DNA of 64,000 bases from Phormidesmis priestleyi ULC007 (GTDB taxonomy: Bacteria; Cyanobacteriota; Cyanobacteriia; Leptolyngbyales; Leptolyngbyaceae), in NCBI RefSeq assembly GCF_001895925.1, contig NZ_MPPI01000016.1, positions 1 to 64,000 on the forward strand, given 5' to 3'. The notes beneath the pieces were generated by a model. The model saw only the letters and a program-made list of their open reading frames with translations, was not told the origin of the DNA and searched no databases. The translations under genes were made by a program, and so were the position numbers. Shown piece after piece: positions 1-9,227 of this stretch; the first letter of the stretch is position 1; every line of letters begins with the position of its first letter.

Positions 1-116
1 TGCTTCGCGGGTCGGGAATCGTTTTTAATTGGTCTATGAGGGACATGGACTGCTACTTTTGTGATGATTGCAGTCCATCCTCATTTTTCTCTCTAGACCT
101 TGAAACCACCCTGCTG

Positions 117-170
117 ATGGAGGGCAACCACGGGGGATTGCCCCTACCCAATCCCTCTACTCTGCAACGC
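117..170. repeat. REP-like palindromic repeat (family F)
   Basis: A short dispersed repeat with a GGGGATTGCCCCTAC hairpin and a flanking CTCTGCAAC end. Relatives lie at about 43563, 51213, 56984 and 62148. It sits just past the stop of the first gene. Bases 1-116 contain no feature I can support. Confidence 0.5.
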
Positions 171-989
171 CTAAGATTGTTCGCCTCCGCTTTCTGCAAC
201 GGCTTTTAGTTTGCTGTGAAAATCTGACCCATTAGGCGGCGGTGTGAATTGGTGAATGGGGGGCTGTAGCTCTTCGACCTCTACGATCGCCGCCATTAAA
301 CTCAAATCCAATGCTTCAAACTCTTCGGTGAGCCGCTTTGAGATATTGAAATTGGCGGCTGTTTGCTCGATCGAGCCATTAACTTCTTCCTCAACTTTTT
401 CAATAAGCGGGTCTGATAATTCTATGTCCTTAAATTCGTTCGCCTCGATCGCGGCAATTTGATCGGAGTTGACTAGCCCTTCAGATCCCAATTCACTCAG
501 CTCGTCTCGTTGAATCTGTTCTGCTAGAGCAGCCCAAGCAGGAATGGGTTCTTCAGCGTTCTCTGGGGTGAGAATGGGTGCTGCCTCGATCGGTTGAGGA
601 TTGTTTGACGCGATCGCCAAAACTTGCCTCGGTTTCTGACTCAGATCTCTCGGAAATTTGTTGCAAACCAGCCGCTCAAACTCATAGTTAAAGTGATAGC
701 AAGGCTGGCTGCGGCGCTTCCAGAGCAGCAAAATTTGATCGACCGAAACTGCTTTATAGCGTCCTTGATAAAGTGCTTCGATGACGGCTGATCGAATCCA
801 ATTTGCCGAAAAGTCTTTGAGCCAATGCTGGGTAAGCTGGCTGACCGTGCGATCGCCCAAATCAAAACTATAGTGAGTTAGCAGATCGGTGGCATGAACG
901 ATCGCGCTTTTTTCGGGTTCTTGAATACTTCTCGCCAGTTCCGTCATAAACGTGAGCCGCAGCAGCAACTCCCTTGATTGGGAATGCAC
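171..989 (-). CDS. Conserved cyanobacterial hypothetical protein
   Basis: A 272-residue soluble protein with no signal peptide or membrane segment. Residues about 1-115 look like a compact helical domain containing the run LLLWKRRSQPCYHFNYEF, which is rich in Trp, Arg and aromatic residues. The rest (about 120-272) is acidic and low in complexity, probably disordered or a coil. The ATG at 989 is the first in frame after an upstream stop region. It lies 43 bases downstream of the DUF3769 gene on the same strand, so the two could be co-transcribed. I recognise the N-terminal half only as a conserved cyanobacterial type and assign no function. Confidence 0.75.
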   Translation of the reverse strand: MHSQSRELLLRLTFMTELARSIQEPEKSAIVHATDLLTHYSFDLGDRTVSQLTQHWLKDFSANWIRSAVIEALYQGRYKAVSVDQILLLWKRRSQPCYHFNYEFERLVCNKFPRDLSQKPRQVLAIASNNPQPIEAAPILTPENAEEPIPAWAALAEQIQRDELSELGSEGLVNSDQIAAIEANEFKDIELSDPLIEKVEEEVNGSIEQTAANFNISKRLTEEFEALDLSLMAAIVEVEELQPPIHQFTPPPNGSDFHSKLKAVAESGGEQS

Positions 990-1032
990 AATAGGTCTGC
1001 TTTGAGTTTAGATTAATTTCACAAAACAAGAG

Positions 1033-3297
1033 CTATTCAGGCGGACGAATCACGCCTCCTTGCACTGGGGTCACGCCACTACCGTTAAAGGGTTCTTCGC
1101 CTCCTGTCCAATTAAAGTCGCTGATCCGCAAGCTCACCGAGCCAAGCTGCTGAATGGGGTTATAGCGCAAACCCACGCTATAAGTACGGCGGCTATATTC
1201 TAAAATATAGTCGGTGCTGATTTCTCGACCCGTCTGCACGTTATAAACCGTCTGAAAGCCAATGCGGAGCGGCCCATAAAGTTGCTGCGTAATCCCTGCA
1301 TAAAGAATCTGGTCATCGGCGACCCGATCGAACAAGAAAGGCGACAGACCATCTCGAAGCACCTGCGTATAGGTGAGATTGAACGCGGTGTAGTCTAAAA
1401 ATGGGCGAGAAAAGTGACCAAACTGTCCAAACAGAGAAACACTGCCGTTCAAATTGTTTTGGTTATCGCCATTGCTATAAGAAGTGCCAACTCCAGTTAA
1501 ACCGACGGCTGCCGAAACGTAAGGAACCACAGGGTTAGGAGAATAGCGCAGTCCTTCAGTTGGGGTTGCAGGGGCGGGAGTGCCTTGCCACAGCAAAAAG
1601 CCGCGACTCAAAGCCGCACTGGCTTGAAACCGCCCCAAACTAACGCGATCGTTGCGACGAATTGGCTCTAAAAGGTCAGCCCGATCGGTATCAGCATTCA
1701 CAAATTGGTAGCCCACCTGATAGCTGAGGTTAATGCCCGTATTACCGAGTGCGATCGTGGGTGAAAAAAACAGCGCTCCGATGCTGCTTTGAATATTTTG
1801 AAAGCCCAGCGAATTATTAAACAAGCGATCGCGATAACTCGCTTCTAAACTTAAGGTGTGGGTTCCGATGAGCTGTTGCGCTCTGACACTCGCCCGCAGA
1901 TTATTTTCAACTTTGCCGAAATCTAGACTGGTCAGCACCCCAACGGCACGAATTTGGGTTCGAGGAGTGATTTGCGCCACCAATTTACTTCTCAAGCCAA
2001 AATTGTCTGGGTCAATCGGGTTGCCGCCGTTGGTGATCGCTCGTTGAATCAGAAATTGCGGAGTGAGCGTAAACTGCACCGGTCCTTGGGGTATGACTTC
2101 GATTTCTCGCTCCAGAAACACCCCGCCGCGATCGTCGGTATCAATGCCAAAATTAACCAGAGCGGGCTGGCGCTCATTGCGATCGAAAATGACTCGATTT
2201 CGCAATAGCGGCAGTGAAAATCGCTGATCAAACACTAAACGCGGGCGAGTCGCGACCAGTTCGTCCCGCAAGGGCGAGAGACGAGTCAGTTGCGCCCGTT
2301 CTGCTCTCACTTCGAGTTCTGGTGGCGAGAAGGGGTCATTGGTGAGGCGAATTTTTTTAGCGCGCCACCCTTCAGGATAAAACTCAATCTCGTCGGCTTC
2401 AAACCGCACCCGTCTGACATCTCCTCCCGCCTTCGGCACGACTGCTGCCCCAGCGATGTTGCGCCGCGACCCGATCGTAAAATTGACCCCACCCGGACTA
2501 GAAACCTGCTGGGCAGGCTGAACTGCCGTGTTGCGATCGCCGACCGATCTTCCGGGCACGGTGCCTGCGGTGATGTCGGTTGGCAAACTGGGGTTAAAGT
2601 CACTGGCGGTGCTGGGCAAAAAGATCTCGCCTGCTGCTTGCTCAATGATGCCTTCTTCTTGAATCAGGTTATAGCGAAATCGCTGACCGCGCAGCACTTG
2701 TTGCCCTCGCGTCAGCACCACATTGCCTTCAGCGACGGTGAGCCGATTGAGCAAATTGACTTGAATGCGATCGCCTGTCAGCAATGCGCCTCGAAATTTT
2801 AATGAGACGTTGCCCTCGGCGGTAAAGATTTGTCGCTGTGTGTCATAGTCTTGACGATCGGCTTTCAGTTCTAAAAATCCTTCCCTGCCTAATTGATTAA
2901 CTGGGATATTGGCAGGAGGAACTGAAGTATTCGGTGCAGGTGATGGGGCTGGAGACGGGCTTATCGGCACGTCAGGCTGCGGAACCTGGCTCGGCGGTGG
3001 GGGAGTCAGGGGTTGACTCGTAGGGACTTGAGCCGAATTTGATGAATTTGGCGAATTTGATAAATTTGACGAATCGCCCAATTCGCTAAATGCCGCCTCA
3101 CGCAGAGTTTTTGGAGCGCTTAAATCTGCAAGGGTGGCTTGCGAAACTTCGGGCGGGGCTGGCTTGGCAGATTCTTTGAGGGTCAGTTGAACAGACTCTG
3201 TAGAACGGGGAGTGATCACCGTTGGCAGCGTCGGGGAATCAAACCGGGAAGGAGCGGTGATGGACGGTGGTTCGGGTGGCAGAACCGGGAAAGGCAT
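1033..3297 (-). CDS. DUF3769 protein, LptD/OstA-like outer-membrane beta-barrel
   Basis: A 754-residue protein. The first ~125 residues are Pro/Ser-rich. Residues about 135-240 form an OstA/LptA-like beta-jellyroll, with the alternating pattern of 'AEGNVSLKFRG' and 'AEGNVVLTRG' typical of lipopolysaccharide transport proteins. The remainder has the short amphipathic strands expected of an outer-membrane barrel. Cyanobacteria commonly carry this DUF3769 family as the presumed counterpart of LptD, which inserts LPS into the outer membrane; that role is inferred from the family. No clear cleavable signal peptide is visible at the chosen ATG, which is odd for an outer-membrane protein, so a start further upstream cannot be excluded. 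It lies between the 171-989 gene and psbI, all on the minus strand. Confidence 0.8.
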   Translation of the reverse strand: MPFPVLPPEPPSITAPSRFDSPTLPTVITPRSTESVQLTLKESAKPAPPEVSQATLADLSAPKTLREAAFSELGDSSNLSNSPNSSNSAQVPTSQPLTPPPPSQVPQPDVPISPSPAPSPAPNTSVPPANIPVNQLGREGFLELKADRQDYDTQRQIFTAEGNVSLKFRGALLTGDRIQVNLLNRLTVAEGNVVLTRGQQVLRGQRFRYNLIQEEGIIEQAAGEIFLPSTASDFNPSLPTDITAGTVPGRSVGDRNTAVQPAQQVSSPGGVNFTIGSRRNIAGAAVVPKAGGDVRRVRFEADEIEFYPEGWRAKKIRLTNDPFSPPELEVRAERAQLTRLSPLRDELVATRPRLVFDQRFSLPLLRNRVIFDRNERQPALVNFGIDTDDRGGVFLEREIEVIPQGPVQFTLTPQFLIQRAITNGGNPIDPDNFGLRSKLVAQITPRTQIRAVGVLTSLDFGKVENNLRASVRAQQLIGTHTLSLEASYRDRLFNNSLGFQNIQSSIGALFFSPTIALGNTGINLSYQVGYQFVNADTDRADLLEPIRRNDRVSLGRFQASAALSRGFLLWQGTPAPATPTEGLRYSPNPVVPYVSAAVGLTGVGTSYSNGDNQNNLNGSVSLFGQFGHFSRPFLDYTAFNLTYTQVLRDGLSPFLFDRVADDQILYAGITQQLYGPLRIGFQTVYNVQTGREISTDYILEYSRRTYSVGLRYNPIQQLGSVSLRISDFNWTGGEEPFNGSGVTPVQGGVIRPPE

Positions 3298-3398
3298 ACG
3301 CTAAAGCTACTCGATCGAAACGCCTGACAAGCCCCGCACCAGAATCAAAAAGAGGACAGTGATGGACTGCCCTCTGACCTTGCGGGAAAGGTTTGGGG

Positions 3399-3515
3399 TT
3401 ATTCCAAATCTCTCCGCTTGGGGTTCCGGGAGGGGTCGCTGGATAAAAATCCAAAGATAAATAGTAGTACAAAGAAGGCAACAACGATATAAACAACGAT
3501 TTTGAGTGTCACCAT
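3399..3515 (-). CDS. psbI: Photosystem II reaction centre protein I
   Basis: A 38-residue protein too short for most gene finders. It begins [15 protein letters not shown] and ends in RNPKRRDLE, and it matches PsbI in length, in its single N-terminal membrane helix (about residues 5-25) and in its charged lumen/stroma tail. PsbI binds next to D1 in the PSII core and helps dimer stability. It is a monocistronic-looking gene in the gap between the DUF3769 gene and the 502-residue hypothetical gene, on the same strand as both. Other small frames in this gap on either strand are shadows. The PsbI match is one of the firmest in the window. Confidence 0.95.
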   Translation of the reverse strand: MVTLKIVVYIVVAFFVLLFIFGFLSSDPSRNPKRRDLE

Positions 3516-3627
3516 GCTGATAACTCCAGAGTGATAAAAGGCGCGAAAAGTTCCGTTAGGGACGGGATCGTCTCTATATATTACCTAAAGAGGGGTTCAA
3601 TGATTACGAAAGAATGAAGGGGAAGCG

Positions 3628-5136
3628 TTAAGAACGGCGAGTTAGCAGGTTCCAGAAGGCGGCTAACTGTTTTTCTAGCCAAACAACGCCACTGTCAAGC
3701 CATTCTAGAAATTTGGTGAGCGGGGATTTGACATAGCCGATCGGGGTGGCCTGCGTGTCGATATAGTCGGGTCTAGTGGATCGAGGAGATTTCTGAAGGG
3801 TTGGAATTGAGTCTCGATCGGTCGAGATAGCAGCCTGAACCTGATCTCTCGACGGGGTTAACGTCTGAGGAGTCGATCGAGTCAGATTACGATGGCTGGG
3901 TTTTTGGTGAACAAGGGTCGATCTTGACCGAGCGCGCGAAATTGGCTGAGGTAGAGAACGCTTGACCCAATTTTGCAGCGACTGTCCGATCGTGACTGTT
4001 CGTTGAGGCGGGAGTGCAAGCGTTTTGGAGTCTTTCTGAGCAGGCAAATGAGCAAGGGGCGTAAAGGTTTTCTCAATCTGCACGGCTGCCGATTTTCCTT
4101 TTAAGTACGAGCGAGGGTTTGCGGCTCCGAGGGTTCCACTACCAAACACCTCTTCAGACGTTAGCCATGAATTGTTTGCTGATGCGATTGAGGTAGTTTG
4201 ATCATCAAGGCCCGTGTCTAACTGTTTTTTAGGACGCTCTCCAAAAAAATATCGGATAGCTGCCCAAACCAATGATTCCATTTCTCCTAGCGATGGCAGT
4301 TGTTGAATCAGCTTTGCCAGATCAGCGACGGTCGGAATGCCAGTAATCAGACCAGACGGGTTAAATTCAGACAGCGTGAGATCAGACGAAAACCAGTCTA
4401 GCGGTGCTGGCTCAACGACGAGGGTTGATTCTTGAAAAAGATTTGCCGCGATCGCAATCGGCCCGCTTTGCACCCACGCCATCAGTTGCCGAAAGACCCG
4501 CACGGGTGGCAGCAGCGTGGCGCGGTCTTCGGGGGGCTGCAACAGCGTTGGATGGGCTTGAGCGATGTAGTGCCGCCGCCAATATCGCCAATAGTTTGCC
4601 ATTTCCCAGATGATGCGTTGCTTGAGATGGGTTTGCTGCTCGATCGTCAGAACATCCATCACCTGATTGTCGATCGTGACTAAAACGAGTTTGCCAGTGG
4701 GAAGTAGAGAAGCAATGCCCTGAATGGTGACGACAGATCCGGCGACAGATTGAGCGATTGAATCATCAGATTCGAGTTCTGCCAAGTTTGCTGAATTTGC
4801 GCCAGCAAGTAGCCAACTATCTTGAATCGCAGTCAACACTCGCTGAATTGGGGTGTCAACAGTGAGCGGTGCCGATGGCGACGAGTTTGATAATTGCGGA
4901 ATTACTTTACTGAGCCGGAGACGCAAGACCGATCGCTGCACCGTTTGTCTAAGTTTTTGCCCAATCAGCCGAGTCGATTGAAACAAAACATAGACTGGGT
5001 AAAGCAAAATTTGCGTTCCCCAAATGGTCGCAACTTTGAGATGGCGCGCTGCCTTTTTAGTCTGGTCAGCTATTTTTTGAGCTTGACGCGAGACAAAATT
5101 AAAGAGATGGCTTTGAAAGCGACCAGAGGAAGACAT
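3628..5136 (-). CDS. Conserved cyanobacterial hypothetical protein
   Basis: A 502-residue protein. Its N-terminus is strongly basic and includes a hydrophobic stretch (about residues 38-52, ILLYPVYVLF), which could be a membrane-associated helix. Residues about 95-330 look folded and contain WEMANYWRYWRRHY, and an Arg/Ser/Thr-rich linker follows (about 375-455). The last ~30 residues (KFLEWLDSGVVWLEKQLAAFW) form an amphipathic helix. I do not recognise a catalytic motif. It is transcribed away from the alpha-mannosidase gene, and the 124-base gap probably holds both promoters. Function unknown. Confidence 0.7.
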   Translation of the reverse strand: MSSSGRFQSHLFNFVSRQAQKIADQTKKAARHLKVATIWGTQILLYPVYVLFQSTRLIGQKLRQTVQRSVLRLRLSKVIPQLSNSSPSAPLTVDTPIQRVLTAIQDSWLLAGANSANLAELESDDSIAQSVAGSVVTIQGIASLLPTGKLVLVTIDNQVMDVLTIEQQTHLKQRIIWEMANYWRYWRRHYIAQAHPTLLQPPEDRATLLPPVRVFRQLMAWVQSGPIAIAANLFQESTLVVEPAPLDWFSSDLTLSEFNPSGLITGIPTVADLAKLIQQLPSLGEMESLVWAAIRYFFGERPKKQLDTGLDDQTTSIASANNSWLTSEEVFGSGTLGAANPRSYLKGKSAAVQIEKTFTPLAHLPAQKDSKTLALPPQRTVTIGQSLQNWVKRSLPQPISRARSRSTLVHQKPSHRNLTRSTPQTLTPSRDQVQAAISTDRDSIPTLQKSPRSTRPDYIDTQATPIGYVKSPLTKFLEWLDSGVVWLEKQLAAFWNLLTRRS

Positions 5137-5260
5137 AGACTCAAAGGGGCGGTTTGAACGTCTGTGTAGCGGTTTCAGACTTTGGGCGGTTTGTAGTTTA
5201 TTGCTGAAAGTCTGTCACTGTTTAGTCTATGCTGTTCGCACCTCTAATGCTATTAAGATA

Positions 5261-8200
5261 ATGAATTCGGCAAACTCTTTTAATCTGCCTGCTGAAAACG
5301 ATCGTCAACAGATTTCAGAGGGGATTGACCGATTGCGCCAGTTAACACAACTCGATGTGCAAAATGGCTGGCGATCGCATCCCAGCGATCTATCTCAAAT
5401 CGAATTAGATTGGCAACCCCAGCCGATTTGTAACCTCAACGACAAAGCGCATATTGCCTGGTCAAAGGGCGGTGAGATTTTATGGTTTTATCAGCAATTT
5501 GTCTTACCAGAAAGTCTAAAGGGCTATCCGTTAAGGGGTTTGACCTTGCGATTAGCGTTGACTTGGTGGGCAGAGGTTGCCGAGGTTTATGTTAATGGTC
5601 AGAAAGTTCAAGAAGGCGATTTATTTGACCATTCAGCCAGAATTCTTCTCAGCCCGTCTGCAAGTTTGGGCGAAATTATTGCCGTGACCATTCGGTTAGT
5701 AAGTCCCGGACATGATGATGGAGCATTGGTACGATCGCGCCTCATTTACGAATCGGAGTATGCTGCGATCGATCCAGGTTTTGTCGCTGATGAATTAGCC
5801 GTATTGCAAAGTTATCTAGAAGTATTTAAACCAGAAAAATTAGGAGAACTCGCAGCAGCGATTCAGACCATTCAGTGGGAGTTGATTAATCAGCGTGTTC
5901 TCTTCGATCGCTCACTGCAAATGCTTCGCGATCGGCTCAAAGGTTTCAGTCCAGATCTTAAACAACACACAATTTATTTAGTCGGTCATGCTCATTTAGA
6001 TATGGCGTGGCTATGGACGGTTGATGAAACTTGGAAAGCGGCTGAACGCACGTTTAATTCTGTTCTCAACCTTCAAAAAGATTTTCCCGAATTAACTTTT
6101 TGTCACTCAACGCCCGCCCTTTATGAATGGATAGAGCAAAACCGCCCGGAACTGTTTGCCCAAATTCAGCAACAAGTACAAGCGGGGGCATGGGAAATCA
6201 TTGGCGGAATGTGGATTGAGCCAGAGCTAAATTTAATTAGTGGAGAAGCGATCGCGCGTCAGATTCTTTATGGTCAACGCTATTGTCAAGAAAAATTTGG
6301 TGACATTAATCGAGTTGCCTGGTTGCCTGATAGTTTTGGGTTTTGTTGGCAGTTACCGCAACTGCTCAAACAAGGCGGAATCGATTATTTTGTGACTCAG
6401 AAGTTGTGCTGGAACGATACGACGCAGTTTCCCTACGAGATTTTTGAATGGCGATCGCCCGATGGCACTCAGATTTCTAGTGTGATGTCGGCTCCGATCG
6501 GAGAAGGCATCGATCCCCTTAAAATGGCAGCTTACACCTGGGAATGGACGACTAAAACGGGCAAGCTAAATCCGCTTTGGCTGCCAGGTGTAGGCGATCA
6601 TGGCGGCGGGCCCACTCGCGATATGTTAGAGATTGCGCGACGCTGGCAGACCTCGCCATTTTTCCCAAATTTAGAATTTACGAGCGCGATCGAGTATCTC
6701 GACTTAACAGCCACTAACCCACTTCCAATCTGGGATGATGAACTTTATTTAGAATTTCATCGCGGTTGTTACACTACTCATGCTGATCAAAAACAACAAA
6801 ATCGTGATTGTGAAAAAAACCTCTATCAAGCAGAATTATTTGCATCGTTGGCAACGCTCGTAACAGGACGTTCTTATCCTCAAAAAGCTCTAGAAACAGC
6901 GTGGAAAAAAGCACTATTTAATCAATTTCATGACATTCTTCCAGGTTCTTCAATTGCTCAAGTGTTTGTCGATGCCGATCAAGAATGGCAGGAGAGCGAT
7001 CGTATCTGTTCAAAAGTTATTCAAGAGTCACTGGAAGCGATCGTTCAACAAATTTTATTACCGCCGCCATCCCATGCACAGGCGAAAGCGATCGTCGTCT
7101 TTAATCCATCAAATTGGGAACGTTCTTTTATCTGTTCTCAACAGATTGATGGCTGGAAAATTTGTGACTCACAAGAGACTACCATTCCAGCGATTGGATA
7201 TCGAACCTTCTGGATTATTCCTGATGATAAAGTTAATGAAATTGCAAATTATCTCGAATTAGAGAATCAATTTCTTAAAGTCGTAATTGACCCTCAGACA
7301 GGAAATCTATCGAGCATCTTTGATAAAATCAATCGGCGAGAAGTTTTGAGTGCCCCTGGAAACCAGCTTCAAGCCTTTCGCGATGCGGGTCAATATTGGG
7401 ATGCCTGGAACATCGACCCAGAGTATGCAAAACAGCCGCTATTGCCCGTTGAATGTCTGAAGATTGAAACCTGTGAACGGGGCAGTTTCTCAAATTATCA
7501 AATTTGTGTAACTCGCAAAATTGGTGACTCTACATTCAAACAAATCTATCTGCTAGAGCAAGATTCATCGGTTCTGAAAATCAAAAACAAAATCGACTGG
7601 CAAGAACGTCATGTCATCGTTAAAGCGGTATTTCCACTTACGATTCATGCTGATTTTGCCACTTATGAAATGCCTTGCGGTGCTATCCAGAGATCGAGCA
7701 AACCGATCGCCGAACGCAACCCACGCGAACAAGCTCAATGGGAAGTTCCGGCACTCGGTTGGGCAGATCTCAGCAGCGATGACTATGGTGTCAGCGTCTT
7801 AAGCGATTGTAAACACGGCTACGACTGCCAGCAAAATCAAATTCGTCTCACATTATTGCGTGGGTCTGAATTTCCTGATCCAGAAGCCGATCGCGGCGTT
7901 CACACTTTCACCTATGCCATTTATCCTCATGCCAAAGACTGGCGATCGGCTCAAACGGTTCGTCAAAGCTGTGAACTAAATCAATCCTTGCGAGTAGTAC
8001 CTCTCTCTTTTGAGGAACTGCGAAGCGATCGTCCCGATCATCAAAAATTCCTTCCACCCATCAGCTCGTTTCTCGACTTGCAATCAAAAAATCTCATTTT
8101 GACTGCATTCAAACAGTCTGAAGACGACCCAGAAAAGTTTGTTTTGCGTTGCTATGAGTGTCATGGAGAATCCGCAGTCTTTAGCTTAAAGAGCGATTTG

Positions 8201-8332
8201 GATCTGAGGATTAACCACCCTCTCGATTTATTAGAGCGATTTCAGGACGATTCTACCCGTGGTTTGATCGAACCTTGGAAAATCAAAAGCTTCTCAATCT
8301 CACAAAACTCCCGATCGGACACAGGAAGCTGA
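5261..8332 (+). CDS. Alpha-mannosidase, glycoside hydrolase family 38
   Basis: A 1023-residue GH38 enzyme expected to cleave alpha-mannosyl linkages with retention. The catalytic domain starts near residue 245 with the zinc-binding HLDMAWLW (H-x-D-x-A-W) motif. WLPDSFGFCWQLPQLL carries the nucleophile Asp, and HDILPGSSI supplies further metal/substrate residues. The N-terminal ~200 residues form the beta-sandwich usual in bacterial GH38 proteins, and the C-terminal ~450 residues match the family's beta-rich domains. Length fits the family. I chose the ATG at 5261; a TTG 60 bases upstream is in frame but would add 20 residues unlike the family. No signal peptide, so probably cytoplasmic. It stands alone between a hypothetical gene and psbN. 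Confidence 0.9.
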   Translation: MNSANSFNLPAENDRQQISEGIDRLRQLTQLDVQNGWRSHPSDLSQIELDWQPQPICNLNDKAHIAWSKGGEILWFYQQFVLPESLKGYPLRGLTLRLALTWWAEVAEVYVNGQKVQEGDLFDHSARILLSPSASLGEIIAVTIRLVSPGHDDGALVRSRLIYESEYAAIDPGFVADELAVLQSYLEVFKPEKLGELAAAIQTIQWELINQRVLFDRSLQMLRDRLKGFSPDLKQHTIYLVGHAHLDMAWLWTVDETWKAAERTFNSVLNLQKDFPELTFCHSTPALYEWIEQNRPELFAQIQQQVQAGAWEIIGGMWIEPELNLISGEAIARQILYGQRYCQEKFGDINRVAWLPDSFGFCWQLPQLLKQGGIDYFVTQKLCWNDTTQFPYEIFEWRSPDGTQISSVMSAPIGEGIDPLKMAAYTWEWTTKTGKLNPLWLPGVGDHGGGPTRDMLEIARRWQTSPFFPNLEFTSAIEYLDLTATNPLPIWDDELYLEFHRGCYTTHADQKQQNRDCEKNLYQAELFASLATLVTGRSYPQKALETAWKKALFNQFHDILPGSSIAQVFVDADQEWQESDRICSKVIQESLEAIVQQILLPPPSHAQAKAIVVFNPSNWERSFICSQQIDGWKICDSQETTIPAIGYRTFWIIPDDKVNEIANYLELENQFLKVVIDPQTGNLSSIFDKINRREVLSAPGNQLQAFRDAGQYWDAWNIDPEYAKQPLLPVECLKIETCERGSFSNYQICVTRKIGDSTFKQIYLLEQDSSVLKIKNKIDWQERHVIVKAVFPLTIHADFATYEMPCGAIQRSSKPIAERNPREQAQWEVPALGWADLSSDDYGVSVLSDCKHGYDCQQNQIRLTLLRGSEFPDPEADRGVHTFTYAIYPHAKDWRSAQTVRQSCELNQSLRVVPLSFEELRSDRPDHQKFLPPISSFLDLQSKNLILTAFKQSEDDPEKFVLRCYECHGESAVFSLKSDLDLRINHPLDLLERFQDDSTRGLIEPWKIKSFSISQNSRSDTGS

Positions 8333-8363
8333 GAAGCCGTTGATGAAGATTCACCGAGATTTA

Positions 8364-8495
8364 CTAATCTTCATGATCTTCAAACGGGTCGTCTAATTCC
8401 TTCGCAGGTGGGCCAAACGCCGTGTAGACTGCGTATCCAGTCAAACCGACGATCGTCACCAAGATTGAAATGTTAAGAGCTATTGCAGGTTCCAT
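8364..8495 (-). CDS. psbN: PSII assembly protein PsbN
   Basis: A 43-residue protein read from the minus strand. It starts [13 protein letters not shown], has one membrane helix, then [11 protein letters not shown] and an acidic tail ([12 protein letters not shown]), which is diagnostic of PsbN. PsbN is needed for assembly and repair of the PSII reaction centre rather than being a stable subunit. It diverges from psbH, with 83 bases between the two starts, the normal cyanobacterial arrangement. Its end lies 31 bases from the end of the convergent alpha-mannosidase gene. Confidence 0.95.
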   Translation of the reverse strand: MEPAIALNISILVTIVGLTGYAVYTAFGPPAKELDDPFEDHED

Positions 8496-8578
8496 TTGAG
8501 TTTTTAAATGATGAGGTCGTTCCCCTATAATATTACGAAGTATTTACGATTTTTGTCGAGATTATCATAAGGTGAGCT

Positions 8579-8782
8579 ATGGCACAGCGGACGCGGTTGG
8601 GTGATGTTTTGAGACCTTTGAACTCCGAATACGGCAAGGTCGTTCCTGGATGGGGCACGACCCCCGTCATGGTAGTGTTCATGGCGCTGTTTTTGGTCTT
8701 CTTACTAATCATTCTGCAAATCTATAACTCCTCCCTCATTTTGGATGGGTTCTCTGTAGATTGGAGAAGCTTGGGCAGCTAA
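8579..8782 (+). CDS. psbH: Photosystem II protein H
   Basis: A 67-residue protein starting [20 protein letters not shown] with one membrane helix (about residues 29-49) and ending in DWRSLGS. This is the standard cyanobacterial PsbH, which lacks the phosphorylated N-terminal extension of plants. It stabilises the QB site and PSII dimers. The ATG follows AAGGTGAGCT, a plausible ribosome-binding site. A hairpin terminator follows at about 8819. The order psbN-psbH-tatA-pth is a conserved cyanobacterial neighbourhood. Confidence 0.97.
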   Translation: MAQRTRLGDVLRPLNSEYGKVVPGWGTTPVMVVFMALFLVFLLIILQIYNSSLILDGFSVDWRSLGS

Positions 8783-8818
8783 TTTCAGCTTCTTAAACGT
8801 TGAATAGTGCATTCAATT

Positions 8819-8842
8819 TCCCGGCTCGTCCGGGATTTTTTT
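8819..8842 (+). terminator. Intrinsic terminator after psbH
   Basis: The stem CCCGG / CCGGG around CTCGT is followed by a run of T residues. It lies 37 bases past the psbH stop and would end the psbH transcript before tatA. Confidence 0.75.
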
Positions 8843-8865
8843 GGCGACTGATCGAACGATCGCGA

Positions 8866-8893
8866 GAGAGCACGACATGTCGTGCCCCTACTA
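8866..8893. repeat. Short palindromic repeat (family G)
   Basis: GCACGACATGTCGTGC is a perfect palindrome followed by CCCTAC. Similar 'tagggacac...gtgtccctac' hairpins sit at about 20978, 35023 and 35577. It lies in the tatA leader and could affect its mRNA. Confidence 0.5.
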
Positions 8894-8924
8894 CAATGGT
8901 GAGAACGTTGCGGGAAACAGGCAA

Positions 8925-9227
8925 ATGAACTTTTTTGGCATTGGTTTACCAGAAATGGTCGTGATCATGGTGGTTGCCCTACTGGTGTTTGGTCCGAAAA
9001 AGCTGCCAGAAATTGGGCGCAGTTTAGGAAAAGGAATTCGCAGCTTTCAAGATGCCTCAAAGGAATTTGAAGCAGAATTTAAGCGAGAGGCAGAACAGAT
9101 TGCAAAAACTCCGAGCCAGCCAATGGAAGCAACTCTAGAGCCGTCTCAGCCAACCCTGGCCCCAGCCGATGAAGTGACTGCTCAACCCTCCGAAGCCGTC
9201 GAAAAGGAAGCCTCAACTGGATCATGA
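8925..9227 (+). CDS. tatA: Twin-arginine translocase TatA/TatE-type subunit
   Basis: A 100-residue protein starting MNFFGIGLPEMVVIMVVALLV. It has one short membrane helix, then the hinge FGPKKLPEIGRSLGKGIRSF and an amphipathic helix, followed by an acidic, Ala/Pro-rich tail. This layout defines the TatA/B family, whose members form the pore for folded twin-arginine proteins in thylakoid and plasma membrane. The FGP(K)KLPE hinge fits TatA/E better than TatB. The ATG at 8925 matches the family N-terminus; an in-frame start 84 bases upstream would run through the palindromic repeat and is rejected. The stop overlaps the pth start (ATGA), indicating translational coupling. Confidence 0.9.
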   Translation: MNFFGIGLPEMVVIMVVALLVFGPKKLPEIGRSLGKGIRSFQDASKEFEAEFKREAEQIAKTPSQPMEATLEPSQPTLAPADEVTAQPSEAVEKEASTGS